This document shows positions 51,834 to 60,778 of a stretch of DNA of 64,000 bases, piece by piece. The stretch is from contig CAMARR010000001.1 of the NCBI GenBank assembly GCA_945860915.1, forward strand, positions 413,277 through 477,276. The letters run 5' to 3'. The stretch's first letter is position 1; every line of letters starts with the position of its first letter. The position numbers were made by a program, and so were the translations under genes. The DNA comes from Candidatus Kuenenia stuttgartensis (GTDB lineage Bacteria > Planctomycetota > GCA-002687715 > CAIWVZ01). A model generated the notes under the pieces. It did not search any database and was not told where the DNA came from. It saw only the letters and a program-made list of their open reading frames with translations.

Positions 51834-53834
51834 TTAGCCGTCAGAGGCGCTCGGAGCAACCCGCGCGCGGGTCAGACGCTCAGCAGCAATGAATAGCGCC
51901 GCCGATCCTGCCAAACATACGACGCGGGTAGCGGTTGCGGAGAGCCCGGGAATTGCGCCTTCCCCGGCAAATGGAAGTAGAAAAGACCCGCCTAAGGCAA
52001 CGGCGGCAACCATACCGTTGTTCACAGCATGAGTGAGCATTCCTGCCATCACGCCCCCCGTGCGGAGCCGCAAAACGCCGAGAATGATCCCAAGTAGAGC
52101 GGCGGTCAGCATTTGGGCCGGGACGAAGTGGATCAGCGCGAACATCCCTGCGGAGACCAGCACTCCCGATACTGCGCGATTGCCGGCGCCGAATGCGCTT
52201 TGAACCAAACCTCGGAATAGAAACTCCTCGCACAGGGACGGCATCACCGCGATAAGCAACACGGCAACCGGAGCCCCTAGTTCGAGAATGGGCCCAACGG
52301 CCTTCTGGAGATCCGCCTCGTATGTTGCAGGGCCCGGGAAAATGAGCGACCGCAAAGCATGCAATTGCACGACGGCAAGGAAGCTCCCGAGTCCAGCGAG
52401 AACCCCGCCCAACGCCTGTGCCCTTGTCGGGATGCGGCCCACGAGACCACGAAGAGGTCCAACCGTCGCAATCCATGCCACCAGAGCGGCAATGAAGAAC
52501 GTAGACTGTTGCACAAGAAGTTGCGTCGCAGAATGGGCTCCTTGAAGCACCGACGCGAGAGAGAAGGTGCTTACAACGCACGCGAGCACAGCGATGATCG
52601 CCGCTGGAGTTGGAGGCGCGAAACGACGCGGATCGCGACGAAACAGAGGCACACCTCCTTCGCGAAAGATCACGTCCTCGCGCTGAAACAACGACACGGT
52701 GAAGGACAGTGCGACGAAGACCAACGCGCTCATGATCCCGATTACGATCAACACGTCCCCGGCAGCGGCCTGGTCACGCATCATGTCCTTGACCAACAGC
52801 GCCACATTTGTGATCGGCACCCAAGCGAAACTAGAGAGCATCGTGGTCGGCGGGGTCGCCATCATGCCCAAAGGGATCACGAGAAACATCAGCGGCGCCA
52901 TCCATGACTGCGCCTCCTTGAAGGAACGGGCAAACGCAGACACGGCAAGTCCGAGGGAAGCGAAGAGCGCCGTCACCAAGACCAAGGCAAGAAAAATCGT
53001 CGCAAACGCGCCGGGGCCAACCGAAATCTCAATTTTCCCTGCTGCCTTCATGGAAGAAAGCATGCTGTTCATTGACACGGCAAGAGAACCGAGCGAGACA
53101 GCGGTGGATGCTGTGCCAATGATGAGGACTGTAAGGAACTTACCGATCACAATCTCAACGCGACTTGCCGGAGAGATCAAAAGCGCCTCGAGCGTTCCAC
53201 GCTCCTTCTCACCCGCAACAAGATCCACCGCCGGCATGAGCGCTGCCGAAACCGCAAGCGAGATCAGAATGAAGCCCAACATGCCCCCGAGGATTGCCGC
53301 GCCCCGGTGGCTAGGAGGCGACAGGTCCTCGACATCAGCGGACAAGGGCACAAGCCCCGACGAATAGCGAGCAAGTGCTTTGTTCACGACTCCGCGGACT
53401 TCTTCCGATAACGGGTGCGCAGAATAAAGCCGCACGTCGATAATAGTCTGTTCGCGTCGTTCGACTCTCGCAGAAATGTCGCCCGGGATGTTGATAACTC
53501 CGAGGATCTTCCCGTCCTCGAGTGCTTTGTCGGGAAACTCCGGTCTCTCGATCCTCACGCGGGAATCCAGAAGTAGACACGCAAGAAAACTCGGCGTCGA
53601 AGCCTCCGGCACCGCGGGGCGGCTTGCAACAGGGTTGCCACCTTCCCGGATCATCAGTGGAATCTCGGCTGCATCGACTTTATCCCTCTCTGACTTAGTG
53701 AGGGCGCCCATCCCAATGGTGAGCAGCGGGTAGATCAGCACCGGCATGACGAACGAGGTGATCAGCGTCCGACGATCGCGAAGAATATCGCGTAATTCAC
53801 GGCGGACGATTGCAACAACCGTAGACCACCTCAT
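51834..53834 (-). CDS. ABC-2 (NatB-like) permease fused to a C-terminal CPBP intramembrane protease domain
   Basis: N-terminus RRELRDILRDRRTLITSFVMPVLIYPLLTIGMGAL...GEKERGTLEALLISPASRVEIVIGKF; C-terminus MPSLCEEFLFRGLVQSAFGA...FALIHFVPAQMLTAALLGIILGVLRLRTGGVMAGMLTHAVNN. Confidence 0.92.
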   Translation of the reverse strand: MRWSTVVAIVRRELRDILRDRRTLITSFVMPVLIYPLLTIGMGALTKSERDKVDAAEIPLMIREGGNPVASRPAVPEASTPSFLACLLLDSRVRIERPEFPDKALEDGKILGVINIPGDISARVERREQTIIDVRLYSAHPLSEEVRGVVNKALARYSSGLVPLSADVEDLSPPSHRGAAILGGMLGFILISLAVSAALMPAVDLVAGEKERGTLEALLISPASRVEIVIGKFLTVLIIGTASTAVSLGSLAVSMNSMLSSMKAAGKIEISVGPGAFATIFLALVLVTALFASLGLAVSAFARSFKEAQSWMAPLMFLVIPLGMMATPPTTMLSSFAWVPITNVALLVKDMMRDQAAAGDVLIVIGIMSALVFVALSFTVSLFQREDVIFREGGVPLFRRDPRRFAPPTPAAIIAVLACVVSTFSLASVLQGAHSATQLLVQQSTFFIAALVAWIATVGPLRGLVGRIPTRAQALGGVLAGLGSFLAVVQLHALRSLIFPGPATYEADLQKAVGPILELGAPVAVLLIAVMPSLCEEFLFRGLVQSAFGAGNRAVSGVLVSAGMFALIHFVPAQMLTAALLGIILGVLRLRTGGVMAGMLTHAVNNGMVAAVALGGSFLLPFAGEGAIPGLSATATRVVCLAGSAALFIAAERLTRARVAPSASDG

Positions 53835-54601
53835 GACGCCGCCCCCGGAGAAGAAGCATCAGATGCTCCTCGAACAAGTTGCATGAACGCGTCTGCCACA
53901 CGGCCACCCTGAGCCAGCTCGTCCTTCGTCCCAAGAAACAGGACACGACCTTTATGGATCACTGCGACGTCGTCACAGAGGCGCTCAACTTCACCCATCA
54001 CATGCGTCGAGAAAATGATGCACTTGCCGCGCGCTCTCTCAGCCTCGATGAAGCGCATGACCTCATCTGCAACGAGAATGTCGAGCGTGGCCGTTGCCTC
54101 ATCAAGCACCAGGACAGGAGGGTCGTGAACCAACACGCGCGCTAGCCGCACCTTCTGCCTTTGGCCGTCTGACAACTTGCCACATGGCATATCAAGAAAC
54201 GACTCCATTCCGAGGAGTCGCGAAAGTTCATCAACGCGTGCTGTGATCGCGGAACGATCCATTCCGTGCAACTCACCGAAGAAGGACACCAGTTCGCGGG
54301 CGGTAGACCTCTCGTAGAGACCTGCGACACCAGACAAGAACCCCATGCTCCTTCGCGCGCGGGCCGGATCCGTGGAAACAACGACCCCATCTATCGAAAC
54401 CGATCCCGTGGTCGGTGAAAGAGTCGTCGCCAGAATTCGAAGCAAAGTGGTCTTGCCGGCACCGTTAGGACCCAGAAGTCCGAAGATTCGCCCGGAGAAG
54501 CAGCTGAAGGACACACCACGCAAGGCCTCGACGGATCCTCGCTTCGGATCTTCAAACACCTTGGTGACGTCCTGCACCTCGACAAAAGCACGCAAGCTCA
54601 T
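53831..54601 (-). CDS. ABC transporter ATP-binding protein (NatA-like)
   Basis: MSLRAFVEVQDVTKVFEDPKRGSVEALRGVSFSCFSGRIFGLLGPNGAGKTTLLRILATTLSPTTGSV; LSDGQRQKVRLARVLVHDPPVLVLDEATATLD. Start shortened from the track ORF. Confidence 0.92.
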   Translation of the reverse strand: MSLRAFVEVQDVTKVFEDPKRGSVEALRGVSFSCFSGRIFGLLGPNGAGKTTLLRILATTLSPTTGSVSIDGVVVSTDPARARRSMGFLSGVAGLYERSTARELVSFFGELHGMDRSAITARVDELSRLLGMESFLDMPCGKLSDGQRQKVRLARVLVHDPPVLVLDEATATLDILVADEVMRFIEAERARGKCIIFSTHVMGEVERLCDDVAVIHKGRVLFLGTKDELAQGGRVADAFMQLVRGASDASSPGAAS

Positions 54602-55350
54602 GCGTGCCAGTCGGCGACAACTACTGTGATGTTGTCTTTGCCACCGCCGGCATTCGCCGCGTCGACCAGTCTTCGCGCCCTTGCATCTGGAGTTCCGCCC
54701 TCGGAGAGGAGTCTGCCGATTTCCGAATCGGAGACCATGTCCGTCAGGCCGTCGGAACAGAGAAGGTATGTATCGCCTTCCTGCGGCGACTCGATTGCCA
54801 ACTCCGGCTTTACGTCTAGAGCGGATCCGATGGCACGCGTAATCACATTTTGGCGAGCGGACTTCGCAGCCTCGACGGATGTCATCGCGCCCGAATCCAG
54901 TTGGGCCTGGACCCATGAGTGATCACGTGTGATTTGAGTCAGCGAGCCCATTCGATATCGGTAGATACGACTATCACCGACATGGCACCGGATGAGAGAC
55001 GTGCCCACTTCAACCAGGATAAGGAGAGTCGTGCCCATCCCGTTGTATCGTTCGTTTTCAGCCGCTTTCGAGAACACGGCGCGATTCACGTCTCTGACCC
55101 AAGCATCGACAAGATTCATTACGGCAAAATTGCGGTCGTCTGTTGGGAGGCGAATCATCGACGCCGGCCATGCTGTCTTGAAACCCTCGGTTAGAAGATC
55201 GACGGCCATGCTTGATGCCACCTCGCCATGAAGTCGGCCTCCCATGCCATCGGCCAGAAGAGCGACGCCTTCTTCTGGCAAAACACCGAAACGATCCTCG
55301 TTGCCGTCTCGCTTCTGCCCCGTGTCGGTGTGTCCCGCCATCCTCAACAT
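54598..55350 (-). CDS. PP2C-family serine/threonine protein phosphatase
   Basis: GHTDTGQKRDGNEDRFGVLPEEGVALLADGMGGRLHGEVAS...CHVGDSRIYRYRMGSLTQITRDHS...LLCSDGLTDMVSD...GKDNITVVV. Confidence 0.95.
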   Translation of the reverse strand: MLRMAGHTDTGQKRDGNEDRFGVLPEEGVALLADGMGGRLHGEVASSMAVDLLTEGFKTAWPASMIRLPTDDRNFAVMNLVDAWVRDVNRAVFSKAAENERYNGMGTTLLILVEVGTSLIRCHVGDSRIYRYRMGSLTQITRDHSWVQAQLDSGAMTSVEAAKSARQNVITRAIGSALDVKPELAIESPQEGDTYLLCSDGLTDMVSDSEIGRLLSEGGTPDARARRLVDAANAGGGKDNITVVVADWHA

Positions 55351-55408
55351 AGAATCTCAATCCTCCGCGCCACATCGTGGAAGCGGCGTGCCGACTCGTC
55401 AAGCACCC

Positions 55409-56383
55409 TCAGACTCCGGCGCCATTTTCGCGTTCACCCTCAATTCGAATTCCATGACGTGTTCGCAGCCGCGCAATATCGGAGGGCTTAAGCGCCGCCT
55501 CTGCGGACTTGGGACCGACTGCAAGCGCGGCCGACCTCAGCGCATATCGAAGCGAAATGCCTGCGTACACCAGCCAGTTCACGAAGAAGGGGTACTGGTC
55601 AACCAGATGCTTCTTATGGAAGAGGATCATAGATCGATGAAAATGCCAATTCATCCGATGCGGATCCTTGCGCACCGAAGCTCCCTTGTGATGAATGACT
55701 CGGTGATCGCCCACGTACCACACGGCCCAATCCCGCTCCTTCATGCGATAGGCCCAGTCGAGGTCTTCACCAAACATGAAGTAATCTTCGTCAAGACCTC
55801 CAACCTCCTCGACCGCCTCGCGGCGCACCAACATAAAGGCGCCGACGACCGAATCGACTTCGAACCGGCCGGCAGGATCGTCTGCCATGCGGCTGTATCC
55901 CCCGAACGATTTCGGAAAAAGTCGATCGAGGCCCGTAAAGCGCGCAAAAGCGTTCGTCGGCGTAGGGAAGTTTCGCTTGCAGGCCTCGTCCAGTCTTCCA
56001 TCCGGACGATCAACGCGACATCCCGCCATACCGACCCGCGGATGGTCATCGAGAAACCTCGTCATCGGTCCGATGGTGTCCGGCGGAATCAGCGTGTCGG
56101 GATTGAGTAAAAGGACGTAGCGGCCGAGCGAGTCCTTGAGCGCGCGATTGTTTGCGCGGGCGAACCCCTCGTTCGTGGCGTTCGCGATCAACTTCACCTC
56201 TGGGTAGTTCGCCGCGACTGCGGCCGGCGTTCCGTCCGACGACGCATTGTCCACCACGAAGATCTCAAGTCGCAGCCCGTCATTGGCGGCCTCAAGTGAC
56301 TTCAAACACGCGAGAAGCAGATCCTTCGTGTTGAATGACGCAACGAGCACCGAGAGGTCGGGCCGATCGTTCGCTTGAGTCAT
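55409..56383 (-). CDS. Family 2 glycosyltransferase (rhamnosyltransferase-like)
   Basis: DLSVLVASFNTKDLLLACLKSLEAAN...VVDNASSDGTPAAVAANYPEVKLIANATNEGFARANNRAL...LLLNPDTLIPP. Confidence 0.92.
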   Translation of the reverse strand: MTQANDRPDLSVLVASFNTKDLLLACLKSLEAANDGLRLEIFVVDNASSDGTPAAVAANYPEVKLIANATNEGFARANNRALKDSLGRYVLLLNPDTLIPPDTIGPMTRFLDDHPRVGMAGCRVDRPDGRLDEACKRNFPTPTNAFARFTGLDRLFPKSFGGYSRMADDPAGRFEVDSVVGAFMLVRREAVEEVGGLDEDYFMFGEDLDWAYRMKERDWAVWYVGDHRVIHHKGASVRKDPHRMNWHFHRSMILFHKKHLVDQYPFFVNWLVYAGISLRYALRSAALAVGPKSAEAALKPSDIARLRTRHGIRIEGERENGAGV

Positions 56384-57306
56384 GGTGCTCGATGGATCCG
56401 ACGGCGCCGCAACGTTGACGACAGGCCGCGGAAGATGTCCGCGTACGCCGCGAGCGTCCCCGGTTCCTTCACTAAGAGATAGCCTACGATGGCCCCTTCT
56501 TGCAAGATAATCATGGGCGACCTGAGAAGGAGGCCCCACCAAGAAGCGTTCTTGATCAGTGTCCACCATCGATTCCTTAGGGACCATCGCCGAATGTGCG
56601 CTGGGATTGCCGTTCGGTCGCCGGGTCGAAATCCTCGCTCATGGATCCCAGATGCCTTCACGACATGGCGGACCCGGAATCCGGCACGGCGGAGCCGCCA
56701 CCCTAGGTCCACATCCTCTTGGTAGGCCATGAACCTCGTGTCAAAGACCTCATAAGCACCGTCGGCGGCGGCCCTGACGGCCGAGATCCGAAGGAGGGAG
56801 GCGGCCAAACAAGGTGCATCGACATCGTCGTCGGCCTGAAATTCGGTTTCGCTGCGTCCCGCGCCCCGGTCAAAAGCCCGCAACGTCCAGCGTGACAGGG
56901 AGATGCCTGCAGAATCTAGAGTCCCGTCAGGCCTACGTAGATGAAATGCGACCGCACCCACTGCGGGCGACGATTCGAGGACTTCAACCGCCGAGGCCAG
57001 CGCCCACGGGTCGAGGATGCAATCAGGATTGATGTTGAGCAGAAAGTCCGCGCCTGACACCCGGATGGCACTCTCGAGAGCGCCCGACAGGCCAACGTTC
57101 TCGAGATGGCGCTGGCGTTCAATTGTCAAAACGGCGCCTCCTGCCTGACCCAGGTCAACCGGATTCGGACCGGCTTCATTGTCGATGACCAGCAACCGAC
57201 AGAACGCGCCAACTTGAGCACGGAGGGCGCCAATCGCGGTGACGGCACGCGGGTCGTCGTGCAAGGTCACTACGATAGCCAGGATGGACCTATTCGTCAC
57301 AGCCAT
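56380..57306 (-). CDS. Family 2 glycosyltransferase
   Basis: SILAIVVTLHDDPRAVTAIGALRAQVGAFCRLLVIDNEA...LLNINPDCILDPWALASAVEVLESSP...MAYQEDVDLGWRLRRAGFRV. Confidence 0.88.
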   Translation of the reverse strand: MAVTNRSILAIVVTLHDDPRAVTAIGALRAQVGAFCRLLVIDNEAGPNPVDLGQAGGAVLTIERQRHLENVGLSGALESAIRVSGADFLLNINPDCILDPWALASAVEVLESSPAVGAVAFHLRRPDGTLDSAGISLSRWTLRAFDRGAGRSETEFQADDDVDAPCLAASLLRISAVRAAADGAYEVFDTRFMAYQEDVDLGWRLRRAGFRVRHVVKASGIHERGFRPGDRTAIPAHIRRWSLRNRWWTLIKNASWWGLLLRSPMIILQEGAIVGYLLVKEPGTLAAYADIFRGLSSTLRRRRIHRAP

Positions 57307-58286
57307 GCCTTCGATCGATACCAATCTGCGGTGGCTTGCGCGCCCGCTGCGAACTGAATTTGAGTCTCGAAACCGAGGTCCCGTCGCGCCTGTTCCACGG
57401 AGCACGTCCATCCGGCGGCGACGATCTCAGGAATCTTGTCGAGAGTGACGAGCGGTGGGCGAGCCATGAATGGCTTAGCAATCGAACCGAGTGCCGCGAC
57501 ACCCCATGCGATGGGCGTCGGAATCCGTGGACACCACGGCTGACGGCCTACTGCGGAACCGATCACACGGGCGATTTCCTCCCAGGTGTAATCGCTAGGC
57601 TCGGCGAGGAAATACGTCTTGCCTAAAGACTTCTGAGAGACAAGCGCCATCACCGCGCCTCGGGCCAAGTCCTCGGCATGAATGATCGAGTAGCGCGCAC
57701 CGCGAGGACCGGTGACTGGCACCACGCCCCGGCGTGCCATGCGAAACATCTCGAGCAGATCCCGCTCGCCTGGACCATAGACAATCGGAGGACGTACTAT
57801 AGTCCATTGTCCAGTCTGCGAGGAAGATCGAAGCGATGACTCCCCGGCAAGTTTGGATCTGCCGTAGGGAGTGACCGGTCGCGCCACATCTGATTCGGCA
57901 ACAGGTTGCCCCGCCGAAGACGGACCTGCGGCTGCAAGACTCGAGACGTAGACGAAGCGCGCCCGAGGTGAAGCTGCTTCGAGTGCAGCCACGGCCCGGG
58001 CGACCCCGTCAGCATTTGCGGCGAGGAACTCCGACTCCGACTTCGCACGAGTCAGGGCTGCGAGATGAATGACCCCGGCGAGCCCATCGAACGCCCTAGT
58101 CAGGGCCGCAGCATCCAATAGGTCAGCCTCACGAATTTCTAGATTACGGCCGCCGAGCCGGGAGGGGTCGCTTCCCGGCCGCACGATGGCCACAGGACGC
58201 ATTCCAGCGCGGAAAACAGCCTCAATGGCGTGTCCGCCTATGAAACCGGCCGCACCCGTCACCCCAATCCTCGGACTAGTTTCCAT
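57297..58286 (-). CDS. NAD-dependent epimerase/extended SDR, candidate ceramide reductase (CerR-like)
   Basis: IGVTGAAGFIGGHAIEAVFRAG...GVIHLAALTRAKSESEFLAANADGV...FVYVSSLAAAGPSSAGQPVAESDVARPVTPYGRSKLAGE; divergent from the SPT-like gene. Confidence 0.85.
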   Translation of the reverse strand: METSPRIGVTGAAGFIGGHAIEAVFRAGMRPVAIVRPGSDPSRLGGRNLEIREADLLDAAALTRAFDGLAGVIHLAALTRAKSESEFLAANADGVARAVAALEAASPRARFVYVSSLAAAGPSSAGQPVAESDVARPVTPYGRSKLAGESSLRSSSQTGQWTIVRPPIVYGPGERDLLEMFRMARRGVVPVTGPRGARYSIIHAEDLARGAVMALVSQKSLGKTYFLAEPSDYTWEEIARVIGSAVGRQPWCPRIPTPIAWGVAALGSIAKPFMARPPLVTLDKIPEIVAAGWTCSVEQARRDLGFETQIQFAAGAQATADWYRSKAWL

Positions 58287-58446
58287 CTAGATGTCCCTTC
58301 CCTAGGGTAGAGCGGATGTTAAAACCGTCCGCATGGGGATGGTTCCCCGAAGGGCATTCGCGGGCCGACACGGTCGTCCCCCTCAACCCCTTCACGGAGC
58401 CTTCCTTACCAAATTACGAACACGGTTCTCAGGGGACACCCTTTAA

Positions 58447-59661
58447 GTGGATCTCTTCGACAAGTGCAACCGCTTTACCCGGGCCAAAGAGCTCATGGCT
58501 CAGGGGCTGTTCCCGTATTTTCGGGCGCTGTCCGCAAATGAGTCTACTCGTGCGCGTGTCAACGGGCGCGACATGGTCATGGTCGGCTCCAACAACTACT
58601 TGGGGCTCACGCACGATCCACGCGTCGTTGAAGCGGCCGTCAAGGCAACCGAGACTTTCGGGACCTCGTGCACCGGCTCACGCTTTCTTAACGGCACGTT
58701 GGAGTTGCATGAAGAACTCGAGCGTCGGCTGGCGAAGTTCCTTAACAAGGAATCAGCCTTGGTGTTCTCAACTGGGTTCCAAGCCAACCTCGGGGCGATC
58801 TCCTCGATCGTCGGCAAAGGTGATGTGATCTTCTGCGATCGCGAGAACCATGCCTCCATCATCGATGGCTGCCGTCTCTCGTTCGGTGAAATCCGCAAGT
58901 TCCGACACGATGACATGGCGGACCTCGAACGCCTCCTCGAACAAACTCCGAAGAGCTCGGGGAAACTCATTATCATCGACGGCGTATTCTCGATGACGGG
59001 TTCGATCACCAACCTCCCCGGTATCGTCCGCCTCGCAAAGGCCCACGGCGCGCGCATCCTCCTGGACGACGCCCACGGACTTGGCACGCTTGGCGAAACA
59101 GGCCGCGGCACCATGGAACACTTCGATCTCCTCGCGAGTGGCGAGAACGAGATCGACATTGTGACGGGAACCTTCTCGAAGTCCTTGGCATCGCTTGGCG
59201 GCTTCGTAGCAGGGCGCGAGGACGTCATTCACTACATCAAGCACGTGGCGCGAACGTTGATCTTCTCCGCATCGTGCACGCCGGCTTCGACAGCTGCTGC
59301 TTTGGCTTCTCTGAAAATCCTCGAAAAAGAGCCGTGGCGCGTTAATCGTCTCAACACCATTTCAAAGCGCGTGCGAGCGTCGCTTTCAGGGTTGGGCTAC
59401 GACACGATGGGATCGGCGACGCCTATCATCCCGGTCCTTATCGGCGACGACACCGAGACATTCCTATTCTGGAAGTCGCTCGACGACCGCGGCGTCTTCG
59501 CCAACCCTGTCGTCCCGCCTGCAACTCCTCCCGGCAAGGGGCTCATCCGCACTTCCTACATGGCAACTCACGAGGATCGCGATATCGATCAAGTGATTAA
59601 CGCCTTCACTGAGTTGGCCGACTTCGAGACTCGCCCCAGTGCCCTCAACGCACACGCCTGA
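58447..59661 (+). CDS. spt: Alpha-oxoamine synthase, probable serine palmitoyltransferase
   Basis: GTG start; LFPYFRALSANESTRARVNGRDMVMVGSNNYLGLTHDPRVVEAAVKATETFGTSCTGSRFLNGTLELHEELERRLAKFLNKESALVFSTGFQANLGAISS; PLP-Lys motif GTFSKSLASLGGF. Confidence 0.82.
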   Translation: MDLFDKCNRFTRAKELMAQGLFPYFRALSANESTRARVNGRDMVMVGSNNYLGLTHDPRVVEAAVKATETFGTSCTGSRFLNGTLELHEELERRLAKFLNKESALVFSTGFQANLGAISSIVGKGDVIFCDRENHASIIDGCRLSFGEIRKFRHDDMADLERLLEQTPKSSGKLIIIDGVFSMTGSITNLPGIVRLAKAHGARILLDDAHGLGTLGETGRGTMEHFDLLASGENEIDIVTGTFSKSLASLGGFVAGREDVIHYIKHVARTLIFSASCTPASTAAALASLKILEKEPWRVNRLNTISKRVRASLSGLGYDTMGSATPIIPVLIGDDTETFLFWKSLDDRGVFANPVVPPATPPGKGLIRTSYMATHEDRDIDQVINAFTELADFETRPSALNAHA

Positions 59662-60778
59662 TCTTTCGATCGGCGTGATGTCAGGACGACGCGGGGTCGC
59701 GGAGTTCATTGCTCTTCCAGAGCGCCTGTTCTCTTCCGAAGCCGACTTTGTTCCCCCGCTGCACGCCGACGTCAAATCGCGGATAGACAAGAAGCATCCT
59801 TATTTCCTTCACGCTGATGCTGAGAACTGGTTGGCCTCGCGCAACGGCCGCGTGGTGGGTCGCATCAGCGCGACAGTGAATCATCTTCACAACGAGATCC
59901 ACTGCGAGAAGACCGGGTTCTTTGGCTTCTTCGAATGCGAAGACAACCAGGAGACGGCCGATCTTCTCTTCAACACCGCAGCTGCGTGGTTGCATCAGCG
60001 CGGCATGAATCGCATCCGCGGGCCGGCCAGCTACTCGTCCAACGACGAATTCGGCTTGTTTCTGGGCGGGGATCCCGGGCCCCCGCGGTTTCTGATGCCG
60101 TGGAATCCCTCTTATTACGTCCGTCTGATCGAGAACTTTGGATTCACTAAAGTCATGGACCTCCACGCATGGCACATGTGGACGGACGACCGTTCGGATT
60201 TGGCTCGTTGGACGAGAATCAGCGCGCGCATTAAAGAGAGGGAGGGGATCACGCTTCGCCAGATCGACATGCGACGGTTCAAGGACGAAGTCGACCTCAT
60301 TCGAGACCTCTACGCCGACGCCTGGTCGAAAAATTGGGGCTTTGTCCCGATGACCACAGAGGAATTCGACCTCATGGCGTCACAGATGAAGTCGGTGTTG
60401 ATTCCATCGTGGGTCATCTTCGTCGAGAAGAATGGCGTTGCGGTTGGATTCGGGCTAGCACTCCCCGACCTCAATCAGATCATCAAGAACCTCAAGGGCA
60501 AACTGTTCCCCTTCGGTTGGCTCAAGCTCCTCTTAGGCAAGAACAAATGCGATTTCGCTCGGGTGGTCACACTGGGTGTTCGCAGAGAGTTTCAGGGCCG
60601 TGGAATCGATTCAATCCTCTATGATGGCCTCGCGAAGGCCGTTTCGGGATCAGGCGTCGACAACAGCGAACTCGGGTGGGTGTTGGAAAACAATGACACC
60701 ATGAACCATGCGCTCGAGCGGGCGGGCGGCCGAATATCTCGCCGCTACCGCGTCTACGAGCGGACTCTCGAAGGCTGA
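59639..60778 (+). CDS. GNAT-fold N-acyltransferase, candidate bacterial ceramide synthase (bCerS-like)
   Basis: FVPPLHADVKSRIDKKHPYFLHADAENWLASRNGRVVGRISATVNHLHNEIHCEKTGFFGFFECEDNQETADLLFNTAAAWLHQRGMNRIRGPASYSSNDEFGLFL; overlaps the SPT gene by 23 bp. Confidence 0.75.
   Translation: MPSTHTPDLSIGVMSGRRGVAEFIALPERLFSSEADFVPPLHADVKSRIDKKHPYFLHADAENWLASRNGRVVGRISATVNHLHNEIHCEKTGFFGFFECEDNQETADLLFNTAAAWLHQRGMNRIRGPASYSSNDEFGLFLGGDPGPPRFLMPWNPSYYVRLIENFGFTKVMDLHAWHMWTDDRSDLARWTRISARIKEREGITLRQIDMRRFKDEVDLIRDLYADAWSKNWGFVPMTTEEFDLMASQMKSVLIPSWVIFVEKNGVAVGFGLALPDLNQIIKNLKGKLFPFGWLKLLLGKNKCDFARVVTLGVRREFQGRGIDSILYDGLAKAVSGSGVDNSELGWVLENNDTMNHALERAGGRISRRYRVYERTLEG

Noticed and set aside
54602-54916. 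N-terminal extension of the NatA ATPase ORF
   Set aside because: It overlaps the PP2C coding region in another frame; the conserved ABC start MSLRAFVEVQDVTKVF fits an ATGA coupling.
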